NCBI GenBank assembly: GCA_023663185.1
Contig: JAMPHY010000010.1
Coordinates: 62,001-126,000 of the forward strand
Source: Clostridiales bacterium
GTDB taxonomy: Bacteria > Bacillota > Clostridia > Lachnospirales > Lachnospiraceae
DNA: 64,000 nt
Direction: 5' to 3'
Both the position numbers and the translations under genes were made by a program. Every line of letters begins with the position of its first letter. The first letter of the stretch is position 1. The notes beneath the pieces were generated by a model. The model had not been told where the DNA came from. It saw nothing but the letters and a program-made list of their open reading frames with translations, and made no database searches. Shown here piece by piece: positions 1 to 7,628 of the stretch.

Positions 1-166
1 CGCTCTCTCCAATAATCAGATTTTCCTTACAGTCGCAGTTACCATTCAAAGTTCCGTCCAGTCTAACGGTCTCCGGCGCAGTAACGTGTCCGTCAACTAC
101 GGCTCCTTTTCCTATCAATGTTCCGACCTTTGTCACACCATTTGCATTTTTGTTTTTTTTCATCAT
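1..166 (-). CDS. Bactofilin (polymer-forming cytoskeletal protein), N-terminal part
   Basis: Only the first 55 codons are in the window; the gene runs off the left edge. The translation begins MMKKNKNANGVTKVGTLIGK and continues with short repeating Gly/Val/Thr-rich turns typical of the bactofilin beta-helix. Bactofilins polymerise without nucleotide on the inner membrane face and scaffold cell-wall enzymes. A GGGAGG ribosome site lies 7 nt before the first ATG. The gene sits 15 nt after a LytM-like membrane protein on the same strand; bactofilin next to an M23-type gene is a recurring arrangement. The family call rests on a short fragment and on this context. Confidence 0.72.
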   Translation of the reverse strand, partial: MMKKNKNANGVTKVGTLIGKGAVVDGHVTAPETVRLDGTLNGNCDCKENLIIGES

Positions 167-181
167 TATTAATTCCTCCCT

Positions 182-919
182 TTATCCTTTAGCTTCAATA
201 ACTGTGAGTGGGTCTATCGGTTCTTCTTCAAAAATAATCTGATAATCTAACTGTGTATCGTCTTCGGTAATCGTAAACAAGGAGTCTCCTGCTTCCACCT
301 GTGCGCCTATGCTGGCGGCAGCAATATTCACTTCCTGACGGCACATATATTTTGACTTATAGCCCTTTTTATGTTCTATCTCTACTATAACCGCATATGT
401 ATCGTCAGATGTAACTTCCGTTACCGTTCCGCTGCCTGTGGCAATAACATTGCTGTCCTTATGGGTATTAATGGAAAGATAAGGCTGTTCTTCCGTATAG
501 AAAGACAATACCGCACTACTTGATGACGGATAACGGCGCGGAATCGACAAATCCTCTTCGTCCTTTACTTCCTCGACAACAACCACTTCTTCGGTTTCAT
601 TGCTTAACCTTAGTTCCTCATTTTCCTTCTCAAGCGCTGTATTTGCCTCACTTAGACTCTGCTTATCTGCTTCAAGCTGGGCGTTAAGTTGTATCTGTTC
701 GTCAAGCTTTGCCTGAATTTCTTTACTCCCGCTGCCATCTATCGCAGCACGGTAAAGCAGCCAGCCTGTCAGTCCCAGTCCGACGCAGATTAAAATCAAT
801 AGAATTGAAATAGCGCATATAGCATTTCGCGAAATATAAAATTTCCTGTTGCAGCGTCCCGTATTGGATATCAGCAGCACGGAAAATGATTCCTTGTGTT
901 TATGTCCTTTACGTTTCAT
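182..919 (-). CDS. Membrane-anchored, degenerate LytM/M23-domain protein
   Basis: The 245-aa protein has a short basic cytoplasmic N-terminus, one TM helix (about residues 32-55), a coiled coil (about 65-110) and a C-terminal M23/LytM fold (about 130-243). The places where active M23 peptidases carry the HxxxD and HxH zinc ligands hold INTHKDSN and YQIIF, so it is probably non-catalytic. Dead LytM domains are known to act as activators or scaffolds. It is co-transcribed with bactofilin, so a role in positioning wall hydrolysis is plausible. The start has a GGGAGAGG site. An extracytoplasmic location for the LytM domain is inferred. Confidence 0.75.
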   Translation of the reverse strand: MKRKGHKHKESFSVLLISNTGRCNRKFYISRNAICAISILLILICVGLGLTGWLLYRAAIDGSGSKEIQAKLDEQIQLNAQLEADKQSLSEANTALEKENEELRLSNETEEVVVVEEVKDEEDLSIPRRYPSSSSAVLSFYTEEQPYLSINTHKDSNVIATGSGTVTEVTSDDTYAVIVEIEHKKGYKSKYMCRQEVNIAAASIGAQVEAGDSLFTITEDDTQLDYQIIFEEEPIDPLTVIEAKG

Positions 920-1018
920 ATACCTCTCCCTTCAGATAATCTACTAAGTAAATTCTCTGTCATAATCAGTATCTTATTCGTTCTGTCATTTATATCTTAT
1001 ATTAAGCGTCTAACTTTC

Positions 1019-1046
1019 ATAATAGCACAAATTTTGTAAAAGTAAA
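1019..1046 (-). promoter_or_regulatory. Sigma-A-type promoter for the LytM-bactofilin operon
   Basis: Reading the minus strand, TTTACT (1046-1041) is separated by 16 nt from TATTAT (1024-1019). This predicts a leader of about 90 nt before the LytM-like gene. It is motif-based only. Confidence 0.45.
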
Positions 1047-1140
1047 CTACTATAATTCAAAATTTTTTACAAATTTTTAACAACATATTAAAAAAGTGTT
1101 ACATTACGTTCTGTAAGTTTGCTCACACCGGTAATAAGAA

Positions 1141-1180
1141 ATCGGGTGAAAATCCTGTTTTAAAAGGATTTTTGCCCGAT
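1141..1180 (-). terminator. Rho-independent terminator downstream of sipL
   Basis: A 16-bp stem (1141-1156 pairing with 1165-1180, two G-T wobbles) is followed on the minus strand by a T-rich run. It lies about 25 nt past the stop of the DUF3794/LysM gene. The opposite strand also has a short T-run, so it may work both ways. Confidence 0.7.
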
Positions 1181-1204
1181 TTTGTCTGCTTCCCTGTATC
1201 TAAT

Positions 1205-2761
1205 TTATGAAACGCCTTTTACCACCAGAATTTTATCGCCCGCCTTAATTTCTTCTGTAGCAAGCTCATTAACCTCTTTTAGCTGCGATATTGTCACATA
1301 ATACTTTTTACCGATATCCCACAGGGTATCCCCCGCTCCCGCAATATAGATAACAATGCCCGGCAGCGAGCTGATTTTATTCATATCCAGTTCGTCTACC
1401 TTTATATCCGTAATAAGATTTGCCTTTTTATTCGTAAAGACAAGCACTTCATAACCCATAACCGCTTTGATATCCAGTTCGTCGCTGTCCGCCATAACGA
1501 CGTTAAGCTGCTCCAGATTCCAATGTATATGATATATCGCGGTATTGTCGATAGACGGTATATCTATGACATGGCTAAAAGGCAGTCTGCTTTTCGTAGC
1601 ATATAAGCTATTTTGTCCGTTGGTACATAGATATATGGTCGTAACGTTCAGAGTACCGATAACCTCGATTCCGTTTTCTACGATATTCTGTTCTTCTATC
1701 TGAATCTCCGCCTCGCTGTGTACCAGTTGATATATGTGCATTTCCGTATTCTGAATTTTCGCATGGTCTGCGCATTTGCACTTTCCACTATTGCTAAAGA
1801 GCAGTTTCTTTAATGACACCTCTGTTGTTAATGTCTCTATCTCTTTTGCCACCCCGTAAATATCGGACAGCACTTCCAGATTTTCTTCTTCATACAGACG
1901 GATTTCCAAATCCAGCACATTTTCTACGCAGAAAACCCGCTCTTCTCCGTCTAAATCCTGTTTAATTTCCACGCTGCACTGAGACGGCGTATATCTGATG
2001 TCCGTCAACATATTCTCACGGCACCCGTGGCACTCTATCATGCCGCTGAAAGGCACGGTATTTTCATACCAGAGCGTCCTGTCACCATCGCCTTCACCTA
2101 CATATAAGAAAAATGCTTTCATTTCACCCTGCAAGGCAATCTTTTCATCTAACGCCTTAAACTCTATATTATTCAGCGTAATGCTGTGCCAAGTCAGCCT
2201 AAAAGCATTAGGCAGATTGGACGGCAGCTCCATTTCTTCTTTGATACGGAAGATGTCTTTCTTATTTACCGCCATCTGCAGCACCGGGTATGTCTGCTTC
2301 CTATATTCCACAGGTTCGTCATGATAAATATCAACCGCCGCTTCCTGCTCTGTCTTTTCTTCTAATTCAACATCAAAAGAAATCATTGCCTGAACGCTCA
2401 TCTTTCTGGAATTAATCAGTCCAACGTTCAAATCCTCGATTTTCCATGACGTTAAAACCGTATCGCCGCTATGCACTCCTTCCATATTAATTTTTTCTTC
2501 AAAAGGAATTGCTGACTCCATACTTGCGCACAGTCCTTCTTCGTCTGTAAGATACAGCATCTGCACCAGAAGCTTTCCTTTTAAGCTAACGCGGTCGTCA
2601 CTTACACGAATTTCGTCCATGACGACGTCGCCCCTGACTGCAATAAGCTGTGCAGCGTCCGGTCTGTTATCCGATATATTGACATCTTCTTCCAAAACCG
2701 TCTGTGTTCCGGCTTTGCATGCGATGCGGTCCATATGTATCTTTTTCTTCACTAATTCCAC
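1205..2761 (-). CDS. sipL: SipL-like spore coat/cortex morphogenesis protein (DUF3794 + LysM)
   Basis: The 518-aa protein contains repeated beta-rich DUF3794 (SPOCS) segments over about residues 30-450 and a C-terminal LysM module (about 470-516: GDTLWDIGKKYYV, then AGDKILVVKG). This architecture matches SipL of Clostridia, which binds the SpoIVA ATPase on the forespore surface during spore envelope assembly. The start is GTG at 2761 with a GGAGG site 7 nt upstream. A sigma-E-type promoter precedes it, as expected for a mother-cell gene. It is followed by a strong terminator, so it is probably monocistronic. The architecture is seen; the SpoIVA partnership is known for the family and inferred here. 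Confidence 0.82.
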   Translation of the reverse strand: MELVKKKIHMDRIACKAGTQTVLEEDVNISDNRPDAAQLIAVRGDVVMDEIRVSDDRVSLKGKLLVQMLYLTDEEGLCASMESAIPFEEKINMEGVHSGDTVLTSWKIEDLNVGLINSRKMSVQAMISFDVELEEKTEQEAAVDIYHDEPVEYRKQTYPVLQMAVNKKDIFRIKEEMELPSNLPNAFRLTWHSITLNNIEFKALDEKIALQGEMKAFFLYVGEGDGDRTLWYENTVPFSGMIECHGCRENMLTDIRYTPSQCSVEIKQDLDGEERVFCVENVLDLEIRLYEEENLEVLSDIYGVAKEIETLTTEVSLKKLLFSNSGKCKCADHAKIQNTEMHIYQLVHSEAEIQIEEQNIVENGIEVIGTLNVTTIYLCTNGQNSLYATKSRLPFSHVIDIPSIDNTAIYHIHWNLEQLNVVMADSDELDIKAVMGYEVLVFTNKKANLITDIKVDELDMNKISSLPGIVIYIAGAGDTLWDIGKKYYVTISQLKEVNELATEEIKAGDKILVVKGVS

Positions 2762-2789
2762 AAAAATACCTCCATGCGTATACTTATTG

Positions 2790-2820
2790 TATTGTATGCG
2801 GCACGGAGGGGAGATATGAC
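2790..2820 (-). promoter_or_regulatory. Sigma-E (mother-cell) promoter of sipL
   Basis: On the minus strand GTCATAT (2820-2814) is separated by 15 nt from CATACAAT (2798-2791). This closely matches the sigma-E consensus (ATATT-like -35, CATACA-T -10). The predicted start lies about 22 nt before the GTG codon, leaving room for the GGAGG site. Confidence 0.65.
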
Positions 2821-2867
2821 AAGTGGGATTTGTATATTTTTCACATCTTATATGATATCACGATTTT

Positions 2868-2972
2868 TTAGTTTATATCATCTTCTTTACGATAGTAGTA
2901 ATGGTCTGTATCTTTGTATAATTCCCAACCATCTCTATCGCAAAATCTCTTTAGTTCTTTCCATCTTTGCAT
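2868..2972 (-). pseudogene. Truncated toxin remnant downstream of Phd-like antitoxin
   Basis: A 34-codon frame, too short for routine ORF calling, starts at ATG 2972 inside the antitoxin 3' end (22-nt overlap). It reads MQRWKELKRFCDRDGWELYK and ends soon after DTDHYYYRKEDDIN. The pattern L-K-x-F-C-x-x-x-G-W-E-L then H-x-x-Y-R resembles the first strand and helix of HicA-like or similar small RNA-targeting toxins, judged by eye. A full toxin would need 30-60 more residues, which I do not find in any frame. The overlapping order antitoxin then toxin supports a decayed toxin-antitoxin pair. It could instead be an intact micro-protein. Confidence 0.45.
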
Positions 2973-3376
2973 TGTATCATATCTCCTATTGTTTCCGGAT
3001 TATCAATAATCAAAGCTTTAAAGACATAGGGCATATGCGCCTTGCGATTAGGGCTATGTGCATATAACTGATACTCGTTATAATACTCAAGAGCATATTC
3101 CAAAATGGACTGCGCTAAATTTAAACGAGCTTCTTTTTCATTCTTACCGTTTTCCACCAAATCCATTTCATTAAGTGAAAGCGTAATGGAACCATCATCT
3201 TCCACATATTTTTGAGCAGTATAGTGGTATGCTTCCAAAATTTCTATCATAGTTTCTAAATTTGAAAACCACATTTTATCCCGTGTGCGCTTAATGAATT
3301 TAGGCTTTTCATGGATAACACTGTCACAAATGGTACTCCATTCTTTCCTTACAGTTGTAGCTTGTTCCATAATCAT
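2951..3376 (-). CDS. Phd/YefM-like antitoxin with C-terminal extension
   Basis: Residues near the N-terminus (ATTVRKEWSTICDSV, PKFIKRTRDKMWFS, then a helix) follow the Phd/YefM pattern of a helix, a beta-hairpin and a Val/Leu strand used for DNA binding. About 85 further residues (acidic, helical) are unusual for the 80-90-aa family. A GTG start is possible at 3421, but a consensus promoter overlaps that region. I therefore prefer ATG 3376, behind GGGAG with 9-nt spacing (ATG 3385 is the alternative). It would repress its own promoter and neutralise the toxin encoded downstream, but that toxin is truncated here, so this may be an orphan antitoxin. Confidence 0.65.
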   Translation of the reverse strand: MIMEQATTVRKEWSTICDSVIHEKPKFIKRTRDKMWFSNLETMIEILEAYHYTAQKYVEDDGSITLSLNEMDLVENGKNEKEARLNLAQSILEYALEYYNEYQLYAHSPNRKAHMPYVFKALIIDNPETIGDMIQCKDGKN

Positions 3377-3401
3377 ATCAATCATCTCCCTATTTACCTC
3401 C

Positions 3402-3429
3402 ATTATAGCAAAAACGTACACAATGTCAA
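3402..3429 (-). promoter_or_regulatory. Consensus sigma-A promoter of the antitoxin gene
   Basis: On the minus strand a perfect TTGACA (3429-3424) and a perfect TATAAT (3407-3402) are separated by 16 nt. Transcription should start near 3395, so start codons upstream of that point are excluded. Confidence 0.75.
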
Positions 3430-3442
3430 CTATGTACGTTTT
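3411..3442. promoter_or_regulatory. Palindromic operator bracketing the antitoxin -35 box
   Basis: A perfect 10-bp inverted repeat, AAAACGTACA (3411-3420) and TGTACGTTTT (3433-3442), is separated by 12 bp that contain the -35 hexamer. A protein bound to both arms would block RNA polymerase, as expected for an autoregulated antitoxin. Confidence 0.6.
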
Positions 3443-3459
3443 ATTATATGGAGATTTCT

Positions 3460-3476
3460 TGGAAATATGCTATGTT
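3460..3476. repeat. 17-bp direct repeat, left copy
   Basis: TGGAAATATGCTATGTT is repeated exactly, in the same orientation, at 8597-8613. The two copies enclose the XRE/dynamin/zinc-ribbon block. This copy lies upstream of the antitoxin promoter and just past the 3' end of the XRE gene. Confidence 0.7.
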
Positions 3477-3508
3477 TAGAAACGATTCATTTTTTAGCGC
3501 AATGCACA

Positions 3509-3778
3509 TTAATGATTTGGTAATTCCGAACCATATACAAGCGGCGGAAAAAATGACTCAATAGACGTGCCTAAGACAGAGGCAAGACCAAATAACTCAA
3601 TGTCAGTCACGGTACGTGAACCGTCCTCGATACGTGAAATAGAGCCACGACATACATATATAGCTAGAGTTTCAAGTCTTATAGATAATTCTCTTTGACT
3701 GTATTTCCTTTTTTTCCTGAAATATCGAACCTGCTCGCCAACAATATTGTTTTTCTCTCCATCTATAATTCTAGGCAT
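3509..3778 (-). CDS. XRE-family transcriptional regulator
   Basis: The 89-aa protein consists almost entirely of one Cro/cI-type helix-turn-helix (about residues 12-68; SQRELSIRLE ... RGSISRIEDGSR ... ELFGLASVLG). I chose ATG 3778 (MPRIIDG) because TGGAG lies 8 nt upstream; a GTG at 3793 in the same frame is less likely. It is transcribed away from the dynamin-like operon. Two copies of a 17-bp palindrome lie in the shared 170-bp intergenic region. It is therefore most likely an autorepressor that also controls that operon. Confidence 0.85.
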   Translation of the reverse strand: MPRIIDGEKNNIVGEQVRYFRKKRKYSQRELSIRLETLAIYVCRGSISRIEDGSRTVTDIELFGLASVLGTSIESFFPPLVYGSELPNH

Positions 3779-3815
3779 ATAAATCAGCTCCACTCATTTT
3801 AAATCAAAAATAAAA

Positions 3816-3832
3816 TGTCTTGTAATAAGACA
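3816..3832. promoter_or_regulatory. Operator site 1 (XRE regulator)
   Basis: TGTCTTGTAATAAGACA has 6-bp inverted arms TGTCTT/AAGACA. It lies 38 bp upstream of the XRE start codon and matches site 2 at 14 of 17 positions. Confidence 0.6.
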
Positions 3833-3864
3833 AAATGTATGGTATCATACGGTTTGAATAAGTT

Positions 3865-3881
3865 TGTCCTATAACAAGACA
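3865..3881. promoter_or_regulatory. Operator site 2 (XRE regulator)
   Basis: TGTCCTATAACAAGACA is the second copy, centred 49 bp from site 1. It sits where the promoter of the divergent GTPase operon should be, with an AT-rich TATAAA immediately after it (3885-3890). Confidence 0.6.
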
Positions 3882-3948
3882 ACTTATAAATAAAATAATT
3901 TATTCAAATAGCTGTATTAATTACAAAACTGAAACAAAGGAGCAAAAA

Positions 3949-5721
3949 ATGGAAACAAATATACTGTGCGAAAAAGAAGAAAGAGTTGCTCTGTCTAATT
4001 TATATGAAGGAATATCTGTTATACTTCAAGACAGCGATGATGAAGCCGAAAAGCAAAAAATCAAAAAAGCCATTCAAGGTATGAATTCAAATACCACATA
4101 TATAATTCTGGGAGAAGCCCAAAGCGGTAAAACCGCTATTCTCCGCTCTTTGTTTCAAGATGTCTTTGTGGCGGAAGCAAATATGTCTGGAGATATCTGC
4201 GAATACCGCTGGGGAGAGCAGGAATTTACTTCTCCAATTACCAACGGATTTCAGAAAAGGTTCCTCACAAGCGACAATATACAGGGATTATCCATTATTG
4301 ATACTAAAGGTCTAAATCAGGTCAGCCCTGATGCTCTTGCGAAAATACAGGAACTTACAGAAAATGCTAACGCCATTTTTGTGTCTTTAGACGCACAGCG
4401 CATAAACAGTATGCGACTGTGGGATTTGATAGAAAAATTTCCATCTAAAAAAATGATATTCTTTCTCACTAAATGCGACCTGCTTCAGCCGGAAGAATTA
4501 ACAAAAGCAAGAGAAAAATTAGAACAATATATGAAAGAAAGCAATATTTCCGCGCCGATATTTCCAATAAGCCTCACAGAAAATGGCAGCATTCCGGGCG
4601 CTATGTCTTTAAGCGATGCGCGTTCTTATGTAAAAGAGCAGCTAATCGGTCCTAATCCTATTCTGGACAAACAAAGGGAAAATATAGAAAAGGGCAGGCA
4701 GCTTCTTATAGAGCTGGAAAAATCCTTTGCCTCGAGGAAGAAACAATATATTTCCGACTCGGAAATTCTACGAAAGATTAACGACTCTATGGATGTCTAT
4801 GTGGCAAACCAGAAACAAACGCTTGAAGGACTAATTAAGAGACTTGAAGTAGAGATTAATACAGAAATTAATAGCTATGAAAATGAAATCATCTCTAAGA
4901 TAGATCCATACAAGATCAAGGAAAGATTTAAGAAACAGGAAGATTTTATGGACTATCTGAATATGGTAAATGAAAATTACAAAAACAGGATGAACGATTC
5001 CGTAAATCATAAGACTATGGAATCCATGAAAAAATGCCTTCACGAGCTGGAATTGATATTTAAAGATGCCGTCGGATATTTTAATACCAGGGAAAATATT
5101 CTGGAACTAAATGACAGGTTTTATGGCTCTCTTTCTAAGAGCCGAAATGAAATGGTGACGTCAACGCGGGAAGCTATCGTCTATACGGGCGAGTTATACA
5201 GAACTTTGAGCGACGCATCCGAGGAATTGTTTCTTCAAATATGGAACGCACGAGAAAAATATGATGATGCAATCAGGACACGCAGGGCAGGCGCTATCGG
5301 TGGCGGCTCCCTTACAGTGGGCGGCGGCGCTGTGGGAATTGCAATCGCCGCCGGATTTAGCGGTAGCGTAATAGGGCTTGTAGCGCTTGCCGGCATAGGG
5401 GCTATTGTGGGAGGAGTCTTGTTCAATACAATCGCTAAGTCCCTCTTTGACCCTAAAGCGGCATCAAAAATGGAAGAAACCACGCAGAAATGTATTGAAC
5501 AGTTTAAGTCGGAAGTAGAACATACCAGAACGATTATGATTGAAGAAATTACATCGCAGGTTACAAAAATTTTTGAAAAGGAACTTGCCTCTGTTGACGG
5601 CTGCTTTACGGAATTTAGAATGTCAGTCAACATAGATGAAAGAAAAATTCCCCTTCTGGAACAAAAATTACAGGAAACACAGAAACTGATACAGTACATT
5701 GATAGTTATAACAGCATATAA
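3949..5721 (+). CDS. Dynamin-like large GTPase
   Basis: The 590-aa protein has an N-terminal GTPase domain: P-loop GEAQSGKT (55-62), candidate G2 Thr/Ser near 94, DTKG (118-121) and TKCD (174-177). Long helical segments follow (about 225-440). A Gly/Ala-rich hydrophobic hairpin (about 444-495) resembles the membrane-inserting paddle of bacterial dynamin-like proteins, and a C-terminal helix ends the chain. Such proteins bind and remodel membranes in a GTP-dependent way; some have been linked to membrane repair under phage or antibiotic stress. It is first gene of a five-gene operon behind XRE operators, with RBS AAAGGAG. The family call is firm; the physiological role is unknown. Confidence 0.82.
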   Translation: METNILCEKEERVALSNLYEGISVILQDSDDEAEKQKIKKAIQGMNSNTTYIILGEAQSGKTAILRSLFQDVFVAEANMSGDICEYRWGEQEFTSPITNGFQKRFLTSDNIQGLSIIDTKGLNQVSPDALAKIQELTENANAIFVSLDAQRINSMRLWDLIEKFPSKKMIFFLTKCDLLQPEELTKAREKLEQYMKESNISAPIFPISLTENGSIPGAMSLSDARSYVKEQLIGPNPILDKQRENIEKGRQLLIELEKSFASRKKQYISDSEILRKINDSMDVYVANQKQTLEGLIKRLEVEINTEINSYENEIISKIDPYKIKERFKKQEDFMDYLNMVNENYKNRMNDSVNHKTMESMKKCLHELELIFKDAVGYFNTRENILELNDRFYGSLSKSRNEMVTSTREAIVYTGELYRTLSDASEELFLQIWNAREKYDDAIRTRRAGAIGGGSLTVGGGAVGIAIAAGFSGSVIGLVALAGIGAIVGGVLFNTIAKSLFDPKAASKMEETTQKCIEQFKSEVEHTRTIMIEEITSQVTKIFEKELASVDGCFTEFRMSVNIDERKIPLLEQKLQETQKLIQYIDSYNSI

Positions 5722-5726
5722 GAGAA

Positions 5727-7037
5727 ATGGAGAAAGCGGCAATGGGCGAAAAACAAAAAAAGACTCTGGAATGGCTTGACGAACTGGAAGAGTATGCAAA
5801 AGAGAAACAGTTGTCAATGCGGATTCTGGACAGTATTGACGAATGCAGGCAAAGCGTGGTGTCTGACAACATTGACTGGAATCAAATCAGCCTACAAATA
5901 GACGAACTGCTGGACAGTATTGGAGTAAAAGTTCTCCCCACTGTAGTAAAAATTGAAGAAAGTTATAATGAAGTATCTGTGGAGATGGTTGAAAATGAGC
6001 TGAGAAATATGGCTCAAAGATGTCACACGGAGAATGAAGCTTCTCTCAATAATATTGAGAACAGTAAAAATATTATTATACAGAATCTTTTTACAAAGCT
6101 AGAGGATATCACTCGTGCAAGTGCACATTTAGAAGAACTGAAAAACGAAAAATCTTATCAGGCATTTTTCCGGCGCATACAAACGAAATACCGCAACAAT
6201 GTTCTTGCCATAATCAGGGAATTGCTGCAAAGCGTACGCAACAACCATGTACAAATGATGGAACGTATAAGAAACATGTTTCAAGGCATTAAAGCGTACA
6301 AATACGGATTGAGCAACGAAAAGATATACAGGGAATATAATACGAAAGCTGATGAATTGTGCAATAAAGTACAAGGCGAGACGGAAAGCCTGGATATGGG
6401 AGAAAAAGAAATAGAAAATCTGGAGCACAAAACATGGGAAAATGTAAAGCTTATTGTGGAGAAAATGGAAATAGAGAAGAAAAAGCTAATACGGCGCCCG
6501 CTCACTGTAATATTATCTGTGTTGTTAGTAGGAGGATTTCTTGCCCTTTTAATAGCTGCAATTTTTAGAGCAGGATCCGGCGATAGTTCGCTTAGTGACG
6601 TAATAGAAATATTCCAGATAATAATAGAAATATTCCAGATAATAAAGGAGATAATTACGCTTTTAACAGCACAGGCGCCTGCCGCCGCACCTGCTGCCAT
6701 TCCCGGCGTTGTCGTTGTCATATTCGTCGTTCTTGTAATTGTATTGCTCTACAAACTATATGTGTTCTTATTAGGGCAATGGTGCGACCGTCAGATTTGT
6801 AATGAATGTAGCGCATATCTAAATACAGAGTTGGCAGATTTTACAAAGAATAATACGTTGCTCTTGCGCTTAAACAATATAACCGCTGGCGCCATTGAAG
6901 AATATGAACGGCAATATGGTGCAATGCTGAACGAGCTTCTGGCAGGCTCAAGTTTTGACCCTGAAAGCACAGAAAGGAAAGAGACAAATCGTTTTAACGA
7001 AATAAGGAGCAGTTGGAATACGATTAAATATCAATAA
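5727..7037 (+). CDS. Two-TM coiled-coil partner protein, unknown function
   Basis: I do not recognise the family. The 436-aa protein has a charged, helical N-terminal part (about 1-255), a TM helix (about 258-281), a short extracytoplasmic or hairpin segment with a perfect IEIFQII duplication and an Ala/Pro stretch, a second TM (about 322-350), and a helical tail. It starts 6 nt after the GTPase stop; an alternative ATG at 5742 has a better ribosome site (GGAG, 9-nt spacing). Tight coupling to a dynamin-like GTPase suggests a membrane receptor or second half of a heteromeric remodelling complex, as many bacterial dynamins act in pairs. This protein has no P-loop. Confidence 0.65.
   Translation: MEKAAMGEKQKKTLEWLDELEEYAKEKQLSMRILDSIDECRQSVVSDNIDWNQISLQIDELLDSIGVKVLPTVVKIEESYNEVSVEMVENELRNMAQRCHTENEASLNNIENSKNIIIQNLFTKLEDITRASAHLEELKNEKSYQAFFRRIQTKYRNNVLAIIRELLQSVRNNHVQMMERIRNMFQGIKAYKYGLSNEKIYREYNTKADELCNKVQGETESLDMGEKEIENLEHKTWENVKLIVEKMEIEKKKLIRRPLTVILSVLLVGGFLALLIAAIFRAGSGDSSLSDVIEIFQIIIEIFQIIKEIITLLTAQAPAAAPAAIPGVVVVIFVVLVIVLLYKLYVFLLGQWCDRQICNECSAYLNTELADFTKNNTLLLRLNNITAGAIEEYERQYGAMLNELLAGSSFDPESTERKETNRFNEIRSSWNTIKYQ
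6601..6642 (+). repeat. Perfect 21-bp tandem duplication inside the TM-protein gene
   Basis: Two exact copies of TAATAGAAATATTCCAGATA plus A stand head to tail at 6601-6621 and 6622-6642. They keep the frame and add one IEIFQII heptad between the two TM helices. Confidence 0.85.
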
Positions 7038-7049
7038 AAGGAGACCAAA

Positions 7050-7625
7050 ATGGATAATTTATTAGACAAAGTAAAAAAAGTAAAGATACCAGACGCTATA
7101 CATATAGCGCCCAAATCCACTTCGAATATGAGCGTTGATTTAAAAGCTATGAAAAAAGAATTGGAAAATAAAATGAACGAGAAGGTAAAAATATACGGTT
7201 TCATCGGTATGGAAGTTTATGACCTTTCAAAAGCAGGCAGGATTAATATACCGGAAATTACAAGCTATCTTGAAAAAATGGATGGGATAAGTGCAGTGGT
7301 ATCTGAACTTGAGAAAAATATAGCGGTGCAGGAAGCTAAAATTGCAGGTAAAAATATCTGTTCCTGTGGTTTCCAGTTAAAGCCTCAGGACAGATTTTGT
7401 CCTAACTGCGGCGAAGCAGTTCCCAAAAATACAATCTTATGTACCTGCGGCACAGAATTGGATAAAAACTGTAGATTCTGTACCACTTGCGGAAAGAAGA
7501 TAGAAGACCTCATAAACAATAAAAAAGAGCCCATACAACAGACCGTTATGAGAGAATGCATCTGCGGTGCAAAGGTGCCGGAAGGACAGTTTATGTGTAT
7601 GGAGTGCGGAAGAAAGGTGGAGTAG
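7050..7625 (+). CDS. Zinc-ribbon protein with three CxC/CxxC modules
   Basis: The 191-aa protein has a Lys-rich helical N-terminal half. From about residue 103 it carries three zinc-ribbon modules: CSCG...CPNCG, CTCG...CTTCG and CICG...CMECG, the double-zinc-ribbon type. Each pairs a CxC knuckle with a CxxC knuckle. Such modules usually mediate protein-protein or nucleic-acid contacts rather than catalysis. No membrane segment is seen, so it is likely a cytoplasmic adaptor for the GTPase/TM-protein pair encoded just upstream (12-nt gap, RBS AAAGGAG). Its function is not known. Confidence 0.72.
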   Translation: MDNLLDKVKKVKIPDAIHIAPKSTSNMSVDLKAMKKELENKMNEKVKIYGFIGMEVYDLSKAGRINIPEITSYLEKMDGISAVVSELEKNIAVQEAKIAGKNICSCGFQLKPQDRFCPNCGEAVPKNTILCTCGTELDKNCRFCTTCGKKIEDLINNKKEPIQQTVMRECICGAKVPEGQFMCMECGRKVE

Positions 7626-7628
7626 GTT

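Noticed and set aside
1998-2324. Plus-strand ORFs inside sipL and other genes
   Set aside because: These frames are Ser/Cys/Leu-rich shadows of clearly conserved genes with no ribosome site or domain.
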